DNA of 64,000 nt from Dyadobacter jiangsuensis (GCF_003014695.1 NZ_PYAS01000005.1:186001-250000), one strand, 5' to 3'; positions 51,175 to 60,590 are shown, counted from the stretch's first letter. Notes: a model not told the origin generated them from the sequence alone. Numbers and translations: made by a program.

Positions 51175-52251
51175 TTAAACCGTTTTTACACCCAATCGCG
51201 ACGAGATTCCGTCGTGGATCTGGGTGAGCGTTTCCACCAGGCCGTACTCCCAGTTCCAATCCGGGTAATGCGACTTGAACTTCGAAAGGTCACTCACGTA
51301 CCAAATGTGGTCACCGATACGGTTGGTCTCTGAGTAAGAGTAAGAAAGTTTGTTTCCGGTGATCTGCTCGCACAATGCAATCGCTTCCAGCATCGAGCAG
51401 TTGGCAAAACGGCCGCCGCCGGCGTTATAAACTTCGCCCGGACGTGGGTTTTGGTAATAATGCCAGAACATGTTCACCAGGTCATGGCTATGGATATTGT
51501 CGCGTACCTGCTTGCCTTTGTATCCGAAAATCGTGTAATGCGTTCCGGTAATGGCACATTTCATCAGGTAAGCCAGGAAGCCGTGCAGCTGTGCGCCGGA
51601 GTGGTTAGGACCTGTGAGGCATCCTCCGCGGAAAACAGCCGTTTTCATGCCGAAATAGCGGCCATATTCCTGCACCATAATATCAGCAGCCACTTTGGAA
51701 GCTCCGAAAATAGAGTGTTTCGTGTGGTCGATACTATGGTTTTCGTCAATACCATTCTCGAAATACGGGTGGTTCTCGTCGATTTCCCAACGTGTTTCGA
51801 GCTCTACCAATGGCAGGTAGTTAGGGTTATCCCCATAAACCTTGTTGGTAGAAGTGAAAATAAACACTGCCTCAGGAGCGTGCAGGCGGGTCATTTCGAG
51901 CATATTCAATGTACCTACCGCATTCACACCGAAATCGGTGAAAGGCTCGCGGGCCGCCCAGTCGTGGCTTGGCTGTGCTGCGGCGTGAACGATCATCTTA
52001 ATGTCCGTTCCGTACTCCTTGAAAATAGGTTCGAGCTGGCTCACCTCGCGAATGTCCGCAGCGTAATGCTTATAGTTGCCGAAAGCCTCCTCGATACGGT
52101 TACGGTTCCACTCGGTGTTTCCATCCGCGCCGAAGAAGTATTGACGAAGGTTGTTATCAACTCCGATGACCAGATCAAACTTGCCAGCCAAAAAAGCAAC
52201 TGACTCACTTCCAATTAGTCCGGCAGAGCCGGTGACCAAAGCTATGTTCAT
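51175..52251 (-). CDS. NAD-dependent epimerase of the CDP-paratose 2-epimerase type
   Basis: A 358-residue short-chain dehydrogenase of the extended type. It has the NAD loop [18 protein letters not shown] (5-22), [16 protein letters not shown] (about 89-104), [13 protein letters not shown], and the paratose-epimerase stretch [20 protein letters not shown]. The position of the catalytic Tyr is Phe182 in [12 protein letters not shown], while Lys186 is kept. This substitution is unusual for the family (see findings). It is the first gene of the glycan operon. Substrate is inferred from the family; a CDP-sugar or related nucleotide sugar is likely. Confidence 0.85.
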   Translation of the reverse strand: MNIALVTGSAGLIGSESVAFLAGKFDLVIGVDNNLRQYFFGADGNTEWNRNRIEEAFGNYKHYAADIREVSQLEPIFKEYGTDIKMIVHAAAQPSHDWAAREPFTDFGVNAVGTLNMLEMTRLHAPEAVFIFTSTNKVYGDNPNYLPLVELETRWEIDENHPYFENGIDENHSIDHTKHSIFGASKVAADIMVQEYGRYFGMKTAVFRGGCLTGPNHSGAQLHGFLAYLMKCAITGTHYTIFGYKGKQVRDNIHSHDLVNMFWHYYQNPRPGEVYNAGGGRFANCSMLEAIALCEQITGNKLSYSYSETNRIGDHIWYVSDLSKFKSHYPDWNWEYGLVETLTQIHDGISSRLGVKTV

Positions 52252-52431
52252 GTTTTGAATACTTTTTAATCGCTTATTTCTATCTAAAATTTCGGCTTCG
52301 CCCTGCCTCGAATACGTAAAGTAAATTAAAAATGTTCAATCGTCACAACTTCACTTAGTCAATGGGCAGAATCCAGAAGGATAATACGCGCAAGGCAATA
52401 TTAAAATTGTTCAATAACTAAAAAAATAGGC

Positions 52432-52465
52432 CAAAAAAAAGATATCCCCATTTCGTGGGGATATC
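52432..52465 (-). terminator. Terminator after the small lipoprotein gene
   Basis: A perfect 10-bp stem GATATCCCCA / TGGGGATATC (52441-52450 and 52456-52465) with loop TTTCG is followed on the minus strand by about eight U (A-tract 52433-52440). Confidence 0.88.
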
Positions 52466-52491
52466 TCCTATATTTTATCAATGAATGGTTG

Positions 52492-52746
52492 CTATTCTTT
52501 CACCAGCGAGCTAGGAATTTTACCACCGTAAAGTTTCGCGCGGATATCGTTTACGCGGGCGTCGAGCTCAGGCTTCGCATCATACTTGAATGACATCTGA
52601 CGTGGCAGGGAATCAGGGCTTACACCGTACACCCACTCATTACCTGCATTCAGATCTTTCTGATCCTTGCGGTTATACTTTTGGTATTCACAAGAAGAAA
52701 GAAGCACCACACACGCAACAAAAGCAACTATTTTATTGAATTTCAT
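52492..52746 (-). CDS. Small lipoprotein of unknown function
   Basis: An 84-residue protein with a lipoprotein signal (MKFNKIVAFVACVVLLSSCEYQ; lipobox LSSC, lipidated Cys19). The mature part is short, charged, and contains NAGNEWVYGVSPDSLPRQMSFKYD and a helix DARVNDIRAKLYG. No family is recognised. It stands alone with its own terminator and has about 75 bases before the divergent or upstream neighbour, so it is probably expressed from its own promoter. Confidence 0.75.
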   Translation of the reverse strand: MKFNKIVAFVACVVLLSSCEYQKYNRKDQKDLNAGNEWVYGVSPDSLPRQMSFKYDAKPELDARVNDIRAKLYGGKIPSSLVKE

Positions 52747-52823
52747 TTCTTTGATCGTTCATAGTATTGTGCGCAAAAATAACCGCCAATTTCATAACCA
52801 CCAAATTGCGGGCGGCTGAAATA

Positions 52824-54557
52824 TTATTTTTTTAACTCGGCCAATTCGTCGCGCACAAACTGCATCAGCTCAGCGATATGCCGCTCCGAGAAATCGAACG
52901 GGATGTTCGCCGCCTGGTAAATTTCACCGATCGTGGCCGTATACCCCAGCTTCAGCGCATCGAGGTAACCCTTCAAACCTTTCGCCGCATCCTCCCGGTA
53001 GTTTTTCCAAACGCCGATCGCCCCCAGCTGCGCAATGCCGTACTCGATGTAATAGAATGGCACTTCGTAAATATGCAATTGGCGCTGCCACAGGTATTTC
53101 TTGAAGTTTTCCAATCCCGACCAGTCCATCACCGTGTCCGTAAACTCCTCGTAAATGCGCACCCATGCTTCGGTACGTTGCTCGGGCGTATGCTGCGGAT
53201 TCTCGTACATCCAGTGCTGGAACTTATCCACCGTCGCCACCCATGGAAGCGTTTCGATGATCGATTCCAAATGCGTGATTTTCGCACGTTTCAGGTCTTC
53301 CTCATGCTCGAAAAACTCGTCCCAGAAATCCATCGTGATCAGCTCCATCGACATAGAAGCCAGCTCGGCCACTTCCGAAGGCGTATGTTTGAACGAATTC
53401 AAGGCCAGGTCGCGCGTCACCAGCGAGTGCACGGCGTGCCCGCCCTCGTGCAGGAGCGTAACCATGTCGCGCAGGTTCGAAGTCGCATTCATGAAGATAA
53501 ATGGCACACCAATTTCGTCGAGAGGATAGTTATAACCGCCCGGCGCTTTGCCCTTCCGCGATTCCAGGTCGAGATGCTTCATGGTTTTCATGATGCGCAG
53601 GCAGTCGCCCAGGAACGGATCAAGGCGCGAGAAAGCACGGATGGTCTTGTCGAGCAGTTCCTCGCCGGTTTCGAATGGCTTCAAAGGCGGTAATCCCTTC
53701 GGATCAACCTTCGTATCCCACGGGCGCAGCGCATCCAACTGCAATGCAGCCTTACGCTCAGCGGCCATTTCATTCAAAATCGGCACAACTGCCTTCTTCA
53801 CCGAGCCGTGGAAGTTGAAGCAATCCTGCGGTGTGTAATCGAAACGGCCCATTGCGGCGAACATATAGTCTCGGTAATTGCTGAAACCGGCATTACGGCC
53901 CACGGTGTCGCGCAGGGTTACGAGCTTGTTCAGCAGATCGTCCAGTTTATCATGGTCTTCATAACGACGTCCGCTGATCGCTCGCCATGCCTCCTCGCGC
54001 ACATGGCGGTCGGTCGATTGCAAGCGGTCCGCGGCACGTTGCAGCGTCATCTCCTCGCCATCGAGCGTTACCGTCATAGCACCCGCGATAGCGCCGTATT
54101 TGCGCTCCTCGGTCTGCATTTCGGTAATAACCGGGATATTCTCTTCCCGGAAAATCTCGATCGCCTTCTTCATCCCCCGCAATGTGATTGCGAAACCGGG
54201 CTCGGTCAGCTCACTTAGGAATGGGTTATCGACGATTTTCTTGTCGAGCGCATTGCCGTATTCCGCCAGTTTCGGCTGGATTTCGGTGATGAAGAACTGC
54301 AATGCATTAATGAGGCCTGTGTTGGCTGTATCGCAAGTCTGGCGGATGTAGCGCCACGCGAAATTTTCAGAGAGGTACGATTCAATCTCGCTCCGGTCCG
54401 AGAACCACTGTTTCAAATCTTCCAGCGAATTGATCTCCCTGTTTTTCAGATTTTCGAAGAACGGCTGAACGTCATCCCATTTCTTCAAATCAAATTCTTC
54501 CCCAATAAAAGGTCTTTTCGACCGCGTAGGTATATGAAGTGTTTCCTGATTGGACAT
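52824..54557 (-). CDS. M3-family oligoendopeptidase
   Basis: A 577-residue zinc metallopeptidase of the M3B (PepF/thimet) type that cuts short peptides in the cytoplasm. The zinc site is HEGGHAVH (His370, Glu371, His374), with the third ligand Glu in SEVAELASMSMELI (about 395-409). The N-terminal helical half and the late YYIEYGIAQLGAIGVWKNY segment are typical. There is no signal peptide. It stands alone, with a DUF433 gene 57 bases upstream on the same strand. Confidence 0.93.
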   Translation of the reverse strand: MSNQETLHIPTRSKRPFIGEEFDLKKWDDVQPFFENLKNREINSLEDLKQWFSDRSEIESYLSENFAWRYIRQTCDTANTGLINALQFFITEIQPKLAEYGNALDKKIVDNPFLSELTEPGFAITLRGMKKAIEIFREENIPVITEMQTEERKYGAIAGAMTVTLDGEEMTLQRAADRLQSTDRHVREEAWRAISGRRYEDHDKLDDLLNKLVTLRDTVGRNAGFSNYRDYMFAAMGRFDYTPQDCFNFHGSVKKAVVPILNEMAAERKAALQLDALRPWDTKVDPKGLPPLKPFETGEELLDKTIRAFSRLDPFLGDCLRIMKTMKHLDLESRKGKAPGGYNYPLDEIGVPFIFMNATSNLRDMVTLLHEGGHAVHSLVTRDLALNSFKHTPSEVAELASMSMELITMDFWDEFFEHEEDLKRAKITHLESIIETLPWVATVDKFQHWMYENPQHTPEQRTEAWVRIYEEFTDTVMDWSGLENFKKYLWQRQLHIYEVPFYYIEYGIAQLGAIGVWKNYREDAAKGLKGYLDALKLGYTATIGEIYQAANIPFDFSERHIAELMQFVRDELAELKK

Positions 54558-54614
54558 ATAAGAGGTACTTTGTTAATAAATCAAATGTAAAATCTATATT
54601 TTCATCGGCGAGGA

Positions 54615-54845
54615 TCATCGAGCCGCTTCCAGATTTTCCTCATTAGCAATCACTTCCGCTGCATATTGTAGCACAGCCTGAATGGACTCGGAATTCAAAT
54701 CGGGGTACATATGCATCAGATCCGCCTGTGTAGCACCCTCTCCCAGCTTCCTCAAAATCAGCTCAACGGTCAGTCGCGTTCCCTTAATGACCGGTTTACC
54801 CAGCATTACCTTATGGTCGGATGTTATAAAGTCCCTGTAAGTCAT
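54615..54845 (-). CDS. DUF433 family protein (antitoxin-like)
   Basis: A 76-residue protein from the ATG at 54845 (MTYRDFITSDHKVMLGKPVIKGTRLTVELILRKLGEGATQADLMHMYPDLNSE). This is a typical DUF433 winged-helix domain; the GKPVIKGTRLTVELIL motif is its hallmark. DUF433 proteins are often encoded with a PIN-like DUF5615 toxin, but no partner lies on either side, so it may be a solo remnant or a stand-alone DNA-binding protein. Confidence 0.87.
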   Translation of the reverse strand: MTYRDFITSDHKVMLGKPVIKGTRLTVELILRKLGEGATQADLMHMYPDLNSESIQAVLQYAAEVIANEENLEAAR

Positions 54846-54891
54846 AGGTATCAATTTTCAAGCACAGAACATTAAAATACGACTTTTACCA

Positions 54892-56163
54892 CTATAACTT
54901 CGTCTGTTCCGGCTGCGTTACATCACTCAAATTATCGGTAACAACATTCTCGGTTTCCTGGATATTGTTGAACGCGTATTCCATTTTGCTGCGGTCAAAC
55001 TCTTTTTCGTTGTTCGCGAGCCAGATCGTGGCGACGCCATTGCCGATGAAATTCGTGATGGCGCGGGCCTCCGACATGAAACGGTCGACGCCCAAAAGAA
55101 GTGCCAGCCCTTCTACCGGAATTACCTTAATGGCCGTCAAAGTCGAGGCGAGCACGACGAAACCGCTCCCGGTTACGCCAGCGGCGCCTTTCGAGGTAAC
55201 CATTAATATGCCGATCAGCGATAATATCTGGCCCATATTCAAATGCACATTGAAAACCTGCGCGAGAAAGATGGTCGCCATGGAGAGGTAAATGGTGGTT
55301 CCATCCAGATTGAAGGAATATCCGGCCGGTACCACAAGGCCAACGACCGGTTTCGAACACCCCATCCTTTCGAGCTTGGCCATTAACGAAGGCAATCCGG
55401 CTTCGGAAGAGGAAGTACCGAGTACAATCAGCAGCTCTTCCCTGATGTATTTCAAAAAGCGCCAAAGGCTGATTTTGTAAGTCCTTAAAATCAATCCCAA
55501 AACCCCGAAAATGAATACAGCCATGGTAGCGTAGACGGTCCCCATCAGCTTCGCGAGCGGCAGCAGCGTGTGAATGCCATATTTCCCGATCGTGAATGCC
55601 ATCCCGCCGAATGCACCGATCGGCGCAAATATCATGACGAGGTGCAAGGCTTTGAAAACGTATTTGGACACAAAATTCAGGCCGTCGACAATGCGCTGCT
55701 TGGCTTCAATGCGGCTTAGCACCGAGCCAAAAACCAATGCAAAAAGCAAAACTTGCAAAGTGACATTATCGAAGAAAAATTGCAGCCAGCTGAAATCGTG
55801 GGCTTTGCCGGCATATTTGGAGATATCGCCCTTTTCCAATGAATCGGTGACCACGCCGTGACCGGGGCGAATGATGTTGGCGACGATAATCCCGACCACA
55901 AGCGCAAGGGTAGTCACTACTTCGAAATAGAGTAGTGCCTTCGCTCCCACTTTTCCCACCTTTTTCAGGTCACCCATCCCCACAATACCCAACGTGATCG
56001 TCAGGAAGATGATGGGGTTGATAAAAAGCTTCACCACCGAAATGAAACCTTCGCCGAGAATCTTCATTTCGACCGCCTTTTCGGGGAGATAATGGCCCAG
56101 TAGGGCACCGGCAGTAATGGCGGTAAGGACCCAGAAGGTCAGATTGGTAACAAGCTTTTTCAA
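54892..56163 (-). CDS. Dicarboxylate/amino-acid:cation symporter
   Basis: A 423-residue membrane transporter of the SDF (DctA/GltP) family, which brings in dicarboxylates or Glu/Asp with H+ or Na+. The family signatures are in hairpin 1 (VLGTSSSEAGLPSLMAKLE, about 247-265), then PAGYSFNLDGTTIYLSMATIFLAQ and the late LLLGVDRFMSEARAITNFIGNGVATI. The TTG at 56163 is the best start since no ATG precedes the first membrane segment. Substrate choice between dicarboxylates and amino acids cannot be decided from sequence alone. Confidence 0.9.
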   Translation of the reverse strand: MKKLVTNLTFWVLTAITAGALLGHYLPEKAVEMKILGEGFISVVKLFINPIIFLTITLGIVGMGDLKKVGKVGAKALLYFEVVTTLALVVGIIVANIIRPGHGVVTDSLEKGDISKYAGKAHDFSWLQFFFDNVTLQVLLFALVFGSVLSRIEAKQRIVDGLNFVSKYVFKALHLVMIFAPIGAFGGMAFTIGKYGIHTLLPLAKLMGTVYATMAVFIFGVLGLILRTYKISLWRFLKYIREELLIVLGTSSSEAGLPSLMAKLERMGCSKPVVGLVVPAGYSFNLDGTTIYLSMATIFLAQVFNVHLNMGQILSLIGILMVTSKGAAGVTGSGFVVLASTLTAIKVIPVEGLALLLGVDRFMSEARAITNFIGNGVATIWLANNEKEFDRSKMEYAFNNIQETENVVTDNLSDVTQPEQTKL

Positions 56164-56280
56164 GGGCGTTCAGGTAATAGGAATGATACAGATTACAATA
56201 ATAAGAAGTCTGCCAGACGATTCCGGGAAGGCAGAAGTAAATTTTTCTCAATTATTTATACTTGGTCTAAATTAATACCA

Positions 56281-56300
56281 TATATTTGCCACAGACAAAT
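56281..56300 (+). promoter_or_regulatory. Probable promoter of the heme-uptake operon
   Basis: TATATTTG (56281-56288) exactly fits the -7 element TAnnTTTG, 54 bases before the first ATG. ATTTG (56284-56288) and CAAAT (56296-56300) form an inverted repeat that overlaps it and could be a metal- or heme-dependent repressor site. The -33 element is weak. Confidence 0.45.
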
Positions 56301-56334
56301 GGCGGGCATTCACATCCATGATCATTAACAGGCT

Positions 56335-56682
56335 ATGCAGGAGGATTCGCATTCATACAATTCGCTACGGATTTTGAGCCACACCGGCAAGGGTTACATC
56401 GGGCAGTGCCATTGCTGCACGCATTTCAACTTCGCGTACGGCAATGTGCTGTTTGTGTTCACAGAGGACGGCTTACGGGGGTTTCAATCCATTTTATACG
56501 ACGAATACCACCTGCAAAGCATCGGCGAAGCGCTTCCGCACGGCAAAACCCATTTGTTACCATCGCCCATTCCGAATTTCATGCTCACTTTCGACGATAC
56601 CGAACTGGAAGAGATCCGCACGATGTTCCAGGAGGCGCTGCTGGTTTTGGAAGTAGATAAAATATTTTCCTACAAAAAGTAA
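56335..56682 (+). CDS. Small cysteine-containing protein heading the heme operon
   Basis: A 115-residue cytoplasmic protein with a CxxC pair near the N-terminus (GQCHCCTHFNFAYGNVLFVFTEDGL, Cys25, Cys27 and Cys28) and a C-terminal helix rich in Glu (DTELEEIRTMFQEALLVLEVDKIF). It resembles small Bacteroidota proteins annotated as DUF6686, whose role is unknown; this is a recollection, not a verified match. It lies nine bases before hmuT in the same operon. The Cys/His pattern could bind heme or metal, which would fit the context, but this is inference. Confidence 0.65.
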   Translation: MQEDSHSYNSLRILSHTGKGYIGQCHCCTHFNFAYGNVLFVFTEDGLRGFQSILYDEYHLQSIGEALPHGKTHLLPSPIPNFMLTFDDTELEEIRTMFQEALLVLEVDKIFSYKK

Positions 56683-56691
56683 AACCCTGAA

Positions 56692-57522
56692 ATGCAGTCA
56701 GTTTCAAGATTCTATATTTTTTTAATACTAACCCTGGCCACAATGGGTTCCGGGTATGCCAGGGCACTCCGGATCGTTTCGGCGAATGGTACTTTGAGTG
56801 AAATTCTTGTGGGGCTTGGTTTGGAAAAACAAATCGTGGGCGTGGACGTGACGAGCACATTCCCTGCCTCCCTCGAAAAGCTCCCGAAAATCGGTCATAA
56901 CCGAACCATCGCAGCCGAAGGCATCCTGGCCCTGAATCCCGACGTAATCCTATACACCGACCAAAGCATGCTTTCGCCGGCCGTTGTGAAGCAGCTCAAC
57001 AGCAGCGGCAAAAAGCTGGTCGAATTCAAGCATGAATATTCCAAAGATGGCGCTATCAAACTGATCCGCGAGGTGGGCGCCTACTTTAATGCCCAGGCAC
57101 AGGCCGAAAAAATGGTCAAGGCATTGCAGGCCGACCTGGCAAAAATTCCTGCTCCGGCTAATCCCAAAAAATTACTCTTCATCTACGCCCGCGGCGCGGG
57201 GACATTAATGGTTTCCGGTACCGGCACATCGCTGGACAAAATGTTTGCATTGGCCGGGCACAAGAATGCCATCGGTGGCTTTACCGATTTCAAACCGTTG
57301 ACCGCCGAATCACTTATCGCGGCTAATCCCGACGTGCTGGTGCTGTTTTCCAGCGGACTCGAAAGCCTGGAAGGCATGGACGGCCTGCTGAAAGTACCCG
57401 GAGTTGCCAATACCAATGCAGGTAAGAACCGCAGGATCGTGACCATGGACGGCCAGTTCCTGACAGGCTTCGGGCCGAGGGTCGGCAAGGCAGCCATTGA
57501 ACTTGCTCAAAAAGTAAAATAG
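56692..57522 (+). CDS. hmuT: Heme ABC transporter substrate-binding protein
   Basis: A 276-residue periplasmic protein with a signal peptide (to about residue 24) and a class III (BtuF/FhuD-like) binding fold: RIVSANGTLSEILVGLGLEKQIVGVDVTSTFPASL at the start, LNPDVILYTDQSMLSPAVVKQL in the middle, and MVSGTGTSLDKMFALAGHKNAIGG later, all typical of HmuT. It passes heme to HmuU. It is followed six bases later by hmuU. Confidence 0.93.
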   Translation: MQSVSRFYIFLILTLATMGSGYARALRIVSANGTLSEILVGLGLEKQIVGVDVTSTFPASLEKLPKIGHNRTIAAEGILALNPDVILYTDQSMLSPAVVKQLNSSGKKLVEFKHEYSKDGAIKLIREVGAYFNAQAQAEKMVKALQADLAKIPAPANPKKLLFIYARGAGTLMVSGTGTSLDKMFALAGHKNAIGGFTDFKPLTAESLIAANPDVLVLFSSGLESLEGMDGLLKVPGVANTNAGKNRRIVTMDGQFLTGFGPRVGKAAIELAQKVK

Positions 57523-57528
57523 GAAGCC

Positions 57529-58635
57529 ATGCTGACAGAAACGGTAAACGAGCGGGAAACAACGAAAGCGGAGACGTTCCAAAAACACATTCTGCCTTCT
57601 TCGATGGGCAAAATGGTATGGATACTGGGCTCGATCCTGCTGGCTTGCGTGATTTTCGCGGCCTGCACCGGAGCGTTATCGATTTCCGTAAGTGAGCTAT
57701 GGCAGATCGTCGCATTCAAACTCGGCTGGATTTCCGAAATGCAGGTGGAGGAACAAAAGTCGATCGTTTTCTGGATCATACGCCTGCCCAGGGTATGCCT
57801 GGCAGTGCTGATCGGCGCTGGATTGGGCATTGCGGGCGCATCGCTGCAAGGGCTTTTCCGTAATCCCATCGCCGACGCCACGCTCATCGGCGTCACTTCG
57901 GGCGCATCGCTTTTTGCCGTATTCGTCATTATGCTCAACGTTAAATACTTCGGAATGCTGAACGAGCTCGCCGGCGCGTACAGCATTTCGTTTGTCGCCT
58001 TCGTCGGTGCCGCCTGCACGACATTACTCGTGTACCAGCTATCGAAGCTCACCGGCGACGGCGGCGTCACCACATTGCTGCTCTGCGGGATCGCGATCAA
58101 TGCATTCGTAGGAGCAATGACGGGCCTGATGACCTACCTCGCCGACGACGCGCAGCTCCGTAGCATTACCTTCTGGAATTTGGGCAGTCTCGGCGGCGCC
58201 AACTGGACATCGGTCATGGCCGTAGGGCCGTTTGTAGCGATTTCAATTTTCTTCATGCCTTATCTTTCCAAAGCATTGAACCTGCTCGTGCTGGGCGAAA
58301 GCCAGGCCGCGAGCCTCGGCGTCAATATGAAATCATTGAAGCAAAAGGTGATCATCCTCGCAACAATGGGCGTAGGCGCGTCCGTAGCGGTTGCGGGTAC
58401 GATTGGCTTTGTAGGATTGGTAGTACCACACATTATACGCACATTGTTTGGGCCAAATCACCGGACGCTAATTATCGGGTCGGCATTGTCGGGCGCCATT
58501 GTGCTCACATTGGCCGACACCCTCTCCCGCACCATCGTAGCGCCGTCGGAGCTCCCGATCGGCATCCTTACGGCCATGCTCGGCACGCCGTTCTTCATTT
58601 ATATTTTGTGGGAACAAAAACGCAAGCGGCTATGA
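57529..58635 (+). CDS. hmuU: Heme ABC transporter permease
   Basis: A 368-residue FecCD-type permease with about ten membrane segments. After the first helix come RLPRVCLAVLIGAGLGIAGASLQGLFRNPIADATLIGVTSGASLFA (about 85-130, the family signature), GVTTLLLCGIAINAF, and the C-terminal GASVAVAGTIGFVGLVVPHIIRTLFGPNHR with the ATPase-coupling loop. It moves heme through the inner membrane with HmuT and HmuV. Its stop overlaps the hmuV start (ATGA). Confidence 0.94.
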   Translation: MLTETVNERETTKAETFQKHILPSSMGKMVWILGSILLACVIFAACTGALSISVSELWQIVAFKLGWISEMQVEEQKSIVFWIIRLPRVCLAVLIGAGLGIAGASLQGLFRNPIADATLIGVTSGASLFAVFVIMLNVKYFGMLNELAGAYSISFVAFVGAACTTLLVYQLSKLTGDGGVTTLLLCGIAINAFVGAMTGLMTYLADDAQLRSITFWNLGSLGGANWTSVMAVGPFVAISIFFMPYLSKALNLLVLGESQAASLGVNMKSLKQKVIILATMGVGASVAVAGTIGFVGLVVPHIIRTLFGPNHRTLIIGSALSGAIVLTLADTLSRTIVAPSELPIGILTAMLGTPFFIYILWEQKRKRL

Positions 58636-59429
58636 TCGAGGTCAGGAATGCGGGATTTGAAGTAAGGGGCCGAAAACTGCTTGAAAATGTCAGTTTTTCG
58701 GTCAACCCCGGTGAATTCTGGGCGATCGTGGGCGCAAACGGTGCCGGCAAATCGACATTGATCAAACTGCTTTCCGCGGAGCACAGCGTTACGACCGGTT
58801 CGGTCCATTTCCACGACCGCGAGCTCCGGAAATACAAGCTGAAAGAACTGGCCCGAAAACGGGCGGTGTTGTCCCAGAAAAACAATATCACGCTCTCCTT
58901 CACCACGCAGGAAATCGTGTTGATGGGCCGCTATCCGTTTTACGACGCCGATCCTACCCAGCGCGACCTGGCGATTGTCGATATGTGCCTGAAAAAAGTA
59001 GGTATCGGCCATCTGAAAGGCCGCCTTTACCCCACATTATCCGGCGGAGAGCAGCAGCGCGTCCAACTCGCCCGCGCACTGGCGCAGGTGTGGGAAATCG
59101 ATAACGGCCTGCTCCTGCTCGACGAACCTACTACCGGAATGGACCTCTTGCACCAGTACGAGACATTCCAGCTGGCGAAGGAGCTTACCCGTAAGAATTT
59201 CGCGGTGATCGCCGTGATCCACGACCTGAACCAGGCATTGCAATACGCCGACCGCGTACTGATGCTCAAAAACGGCCATATGCATGCCATCGGTCTACCC
59301 GAAAACGTGCTGACCGAGCAGGCCATCCAGGAAGCTTTCGGCCTACCGGTGCAGATTATCCAACCGGAAATGACGCCCTACCCCGTAATAGTACCGCAAG
59401 TGGCGCCCGTTTCGTACCATTTACCCTGA
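58632..59429 (+). CDS. hmuV: Heme ABC transporter ATP-binding protein
   Basis: A 265-residue ABC ATPase. The start is the ATG at 58632, which overlaps the hmuU stop (ATGA); a longer in-frame start would run 28 bases into hmuU. The Walker A is VGANGAGKSTLIKLLS, the signature YPTLSGGEQQRVQLARALA, the Walker B LLLLDEPTTGMD and the switch His lies in AVIHDLNQALQYADRVL. It powers heme transport through HmuU. Confidence 0.95.
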   Translation: MIEVRNAGFEVRGRKLLENVSFSVNPGEFWAIVGANGAGKSTLIKLLSAEHSVTTGSVHFHDRELRKYKLKELARKRAVLSQKNNITLSFTTQEIVLMGRYPFYDADPTQRDLAIVDMCLKKVGIGHLKGRLYPTLSGGEQQRVQLARALAQVWEIDNGLLLLDEPTTGMDLLHQYETFQLAKELTRKNFAVIAVIHDLNQALQYADRVLMLKNGHMHAIGLPENVLTEQAIQEAFGLPVQIIQPEMTPYPVIVPQVAPVSYHLP

Positions 59430-59454
59430 TTAGCAACTATTAAAATACCCAAAG

Positions 59455-60501
59455 ATGAAGTCAACCCTTTCACCGGACAGAACTGAACTAAAAGAACGCT
59501 GGGCAGCGTACAAGCTCGCCAACCCCAAATCGCGCATCCGCGACGATGCCAAAGCACTCGGCACGTCAGAAGCCGAACTCCTCGCCACCGGCCTTGGCAC
59601 CCATGTACAGCTACTGGACGGCGATTTCAGGGAGTTGATCAAGGAAATGGGCTCGCTCGGACACGTGATGGCGCTCACGCGCAACGACCACGTCGTGCAC
59701 GAGCGCAAGGGTGTGTATGAGAAAATATCCTTCAATAACCACGTCGGCCTGGTACTCGGCGAGGATATCGACCTCCGCCTGTTCCTGGGCGACTGGAAAT
59801 TCGGTTTCGCAGTTTCAGAAAACGAGCGTCATAGCCTGCAATTTTTCAACAGCTTCGGCGAGGCAGCCCATAAAATTTACCTTACGGAGAAGAGCAACAA
59901 GGAAGCCTACGACACGCTGGTTACCAAATACCTGGCGGCCGATCAGGACGTAAACCTGTTTGTCAGCGAGAAAAAAGAGAAAGTAGCCGAGACCGACGAG
60001 GCTGCGGACTTCGATCAAGCTGCATTTCAGCAAGAATGGCTCGCTTTGAAAGATACCCACGACTTTTTCACGCTGCTGCGGAAACATAAACTATCGAGAA
60101 AACAGGCATTGCGCAATGCGCCGGAAGGCTACGCGCACCGCATCAAGCCGGAAAGCATGAAGCCGCTGTTCGACGCGATTTCGGAGACCGAACTGCCTAT
60201 TATGGTATTTGTTTCGAACCCGAACTGCATTCAAATCCATACCGGCCCGATCAAAAAGATCTTCGTCATGGGCCCGTGGCTGAATGTAATGGATCCGGAG
60301 TTCAACCTGCATTTGCGGGAGGACGCTATCGACGAGGCCTGGGTGGTGCGGAAGCCTACCGAAGACGGCATCGTGACCGGCATCGAGCTCATCGATAAGG
60401 ATGGAGTGATGTTCAACCAGTTCTTCGGCAAGCGCAAGCCGGGTATCCCCGAACTGACCGAATGGCCTGCGCTGATCGAGCAGCATTCGATCAAATTTTG
60501 A
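59455..60501 (+). CDS. hmuS: Hemin-degrading / heme-carrier factor HmuS
   Basis: A 348-residue cytoplasmic protein of the HemS/HmuS/ChuS family, made of two tandem similar halves (about 10-170 and 190-345). It binds the imported heme and, in some members, opens the ring to free iron. The N-terminal half has LKERWAAYKLANPKSRIRDDAKALGTSEAELLATGLG and VMALTRNDHVVHERKGVYEKI; the second half has IMVFVSNPNCIQIHTGPIKKI and LNVMDPEFNLHLREDAIDEAWVVRKPTEDG, where the His and Arg are likely heme contacts. It ends the operon, 25 bases after hmuV, with a terminator following. No TonB receptor is in the window. Confidence 0.93.
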   Translation: MKSTLSPDRTELKERWAAYKLANPKSRIRDDAKALGTSEAELLATGLGTHVQLLDGDFRELIKEMGSLGHVMALTRNDHVVHERKGVYEKISFNNHVGLVLGEDIDLRLFLGDWKFGFAVSENERHSLQFFNSFGEAAHKIYLTEKSNKEAYDTLVTKYLAADQDVNLFVSEKKEKVAETDEAADFDQAAFQQEWLALKDTHDFFTLLRKHKLSRKQALRNAPEGYAHRIKPESMKPLFDAISETELPIMVFVSNPNCIQIHTGPIKKIFVMGPWLNVMDPEFNLHLREDAIDEAWVVRKPTEDGIVTGIELIDKDGVMFNQFFGKRKPGIPELTEWPALIEQHSIKF

Positions 60502-60560
60502 CCGAAAGCATTTGTACAAGCATATTAAGATTAAATTTCGCCATAGTAATTTAGAAATTG

Positions 60561-60590
60561 CCGGCTTCATTAGTGAGCCGGTATTTTTTT
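60561..60590 (+). terminator. Terminator of the heme operon
   Basis: CCGGCT (60561-60566) pairs with AGCCGG (60576-60581) across a nine-base loop and is followed by TATTTTTTT. It lies about 60 bases after the hmuS stop. Confidence 0.82.

Noticed and set aside
51451-52203. A 250-codon open frame on the plus strand
   Set aside because: Antisense to the epimerase gene, which matches its family along its full length.
52878-53693. A 271-codon open frame on the plus strand
   Set aside because: Antisense to the M3 peptidase, which has an intact HEGGH site. The frame is rich in Arg, His and Gln as expected of a shadow.
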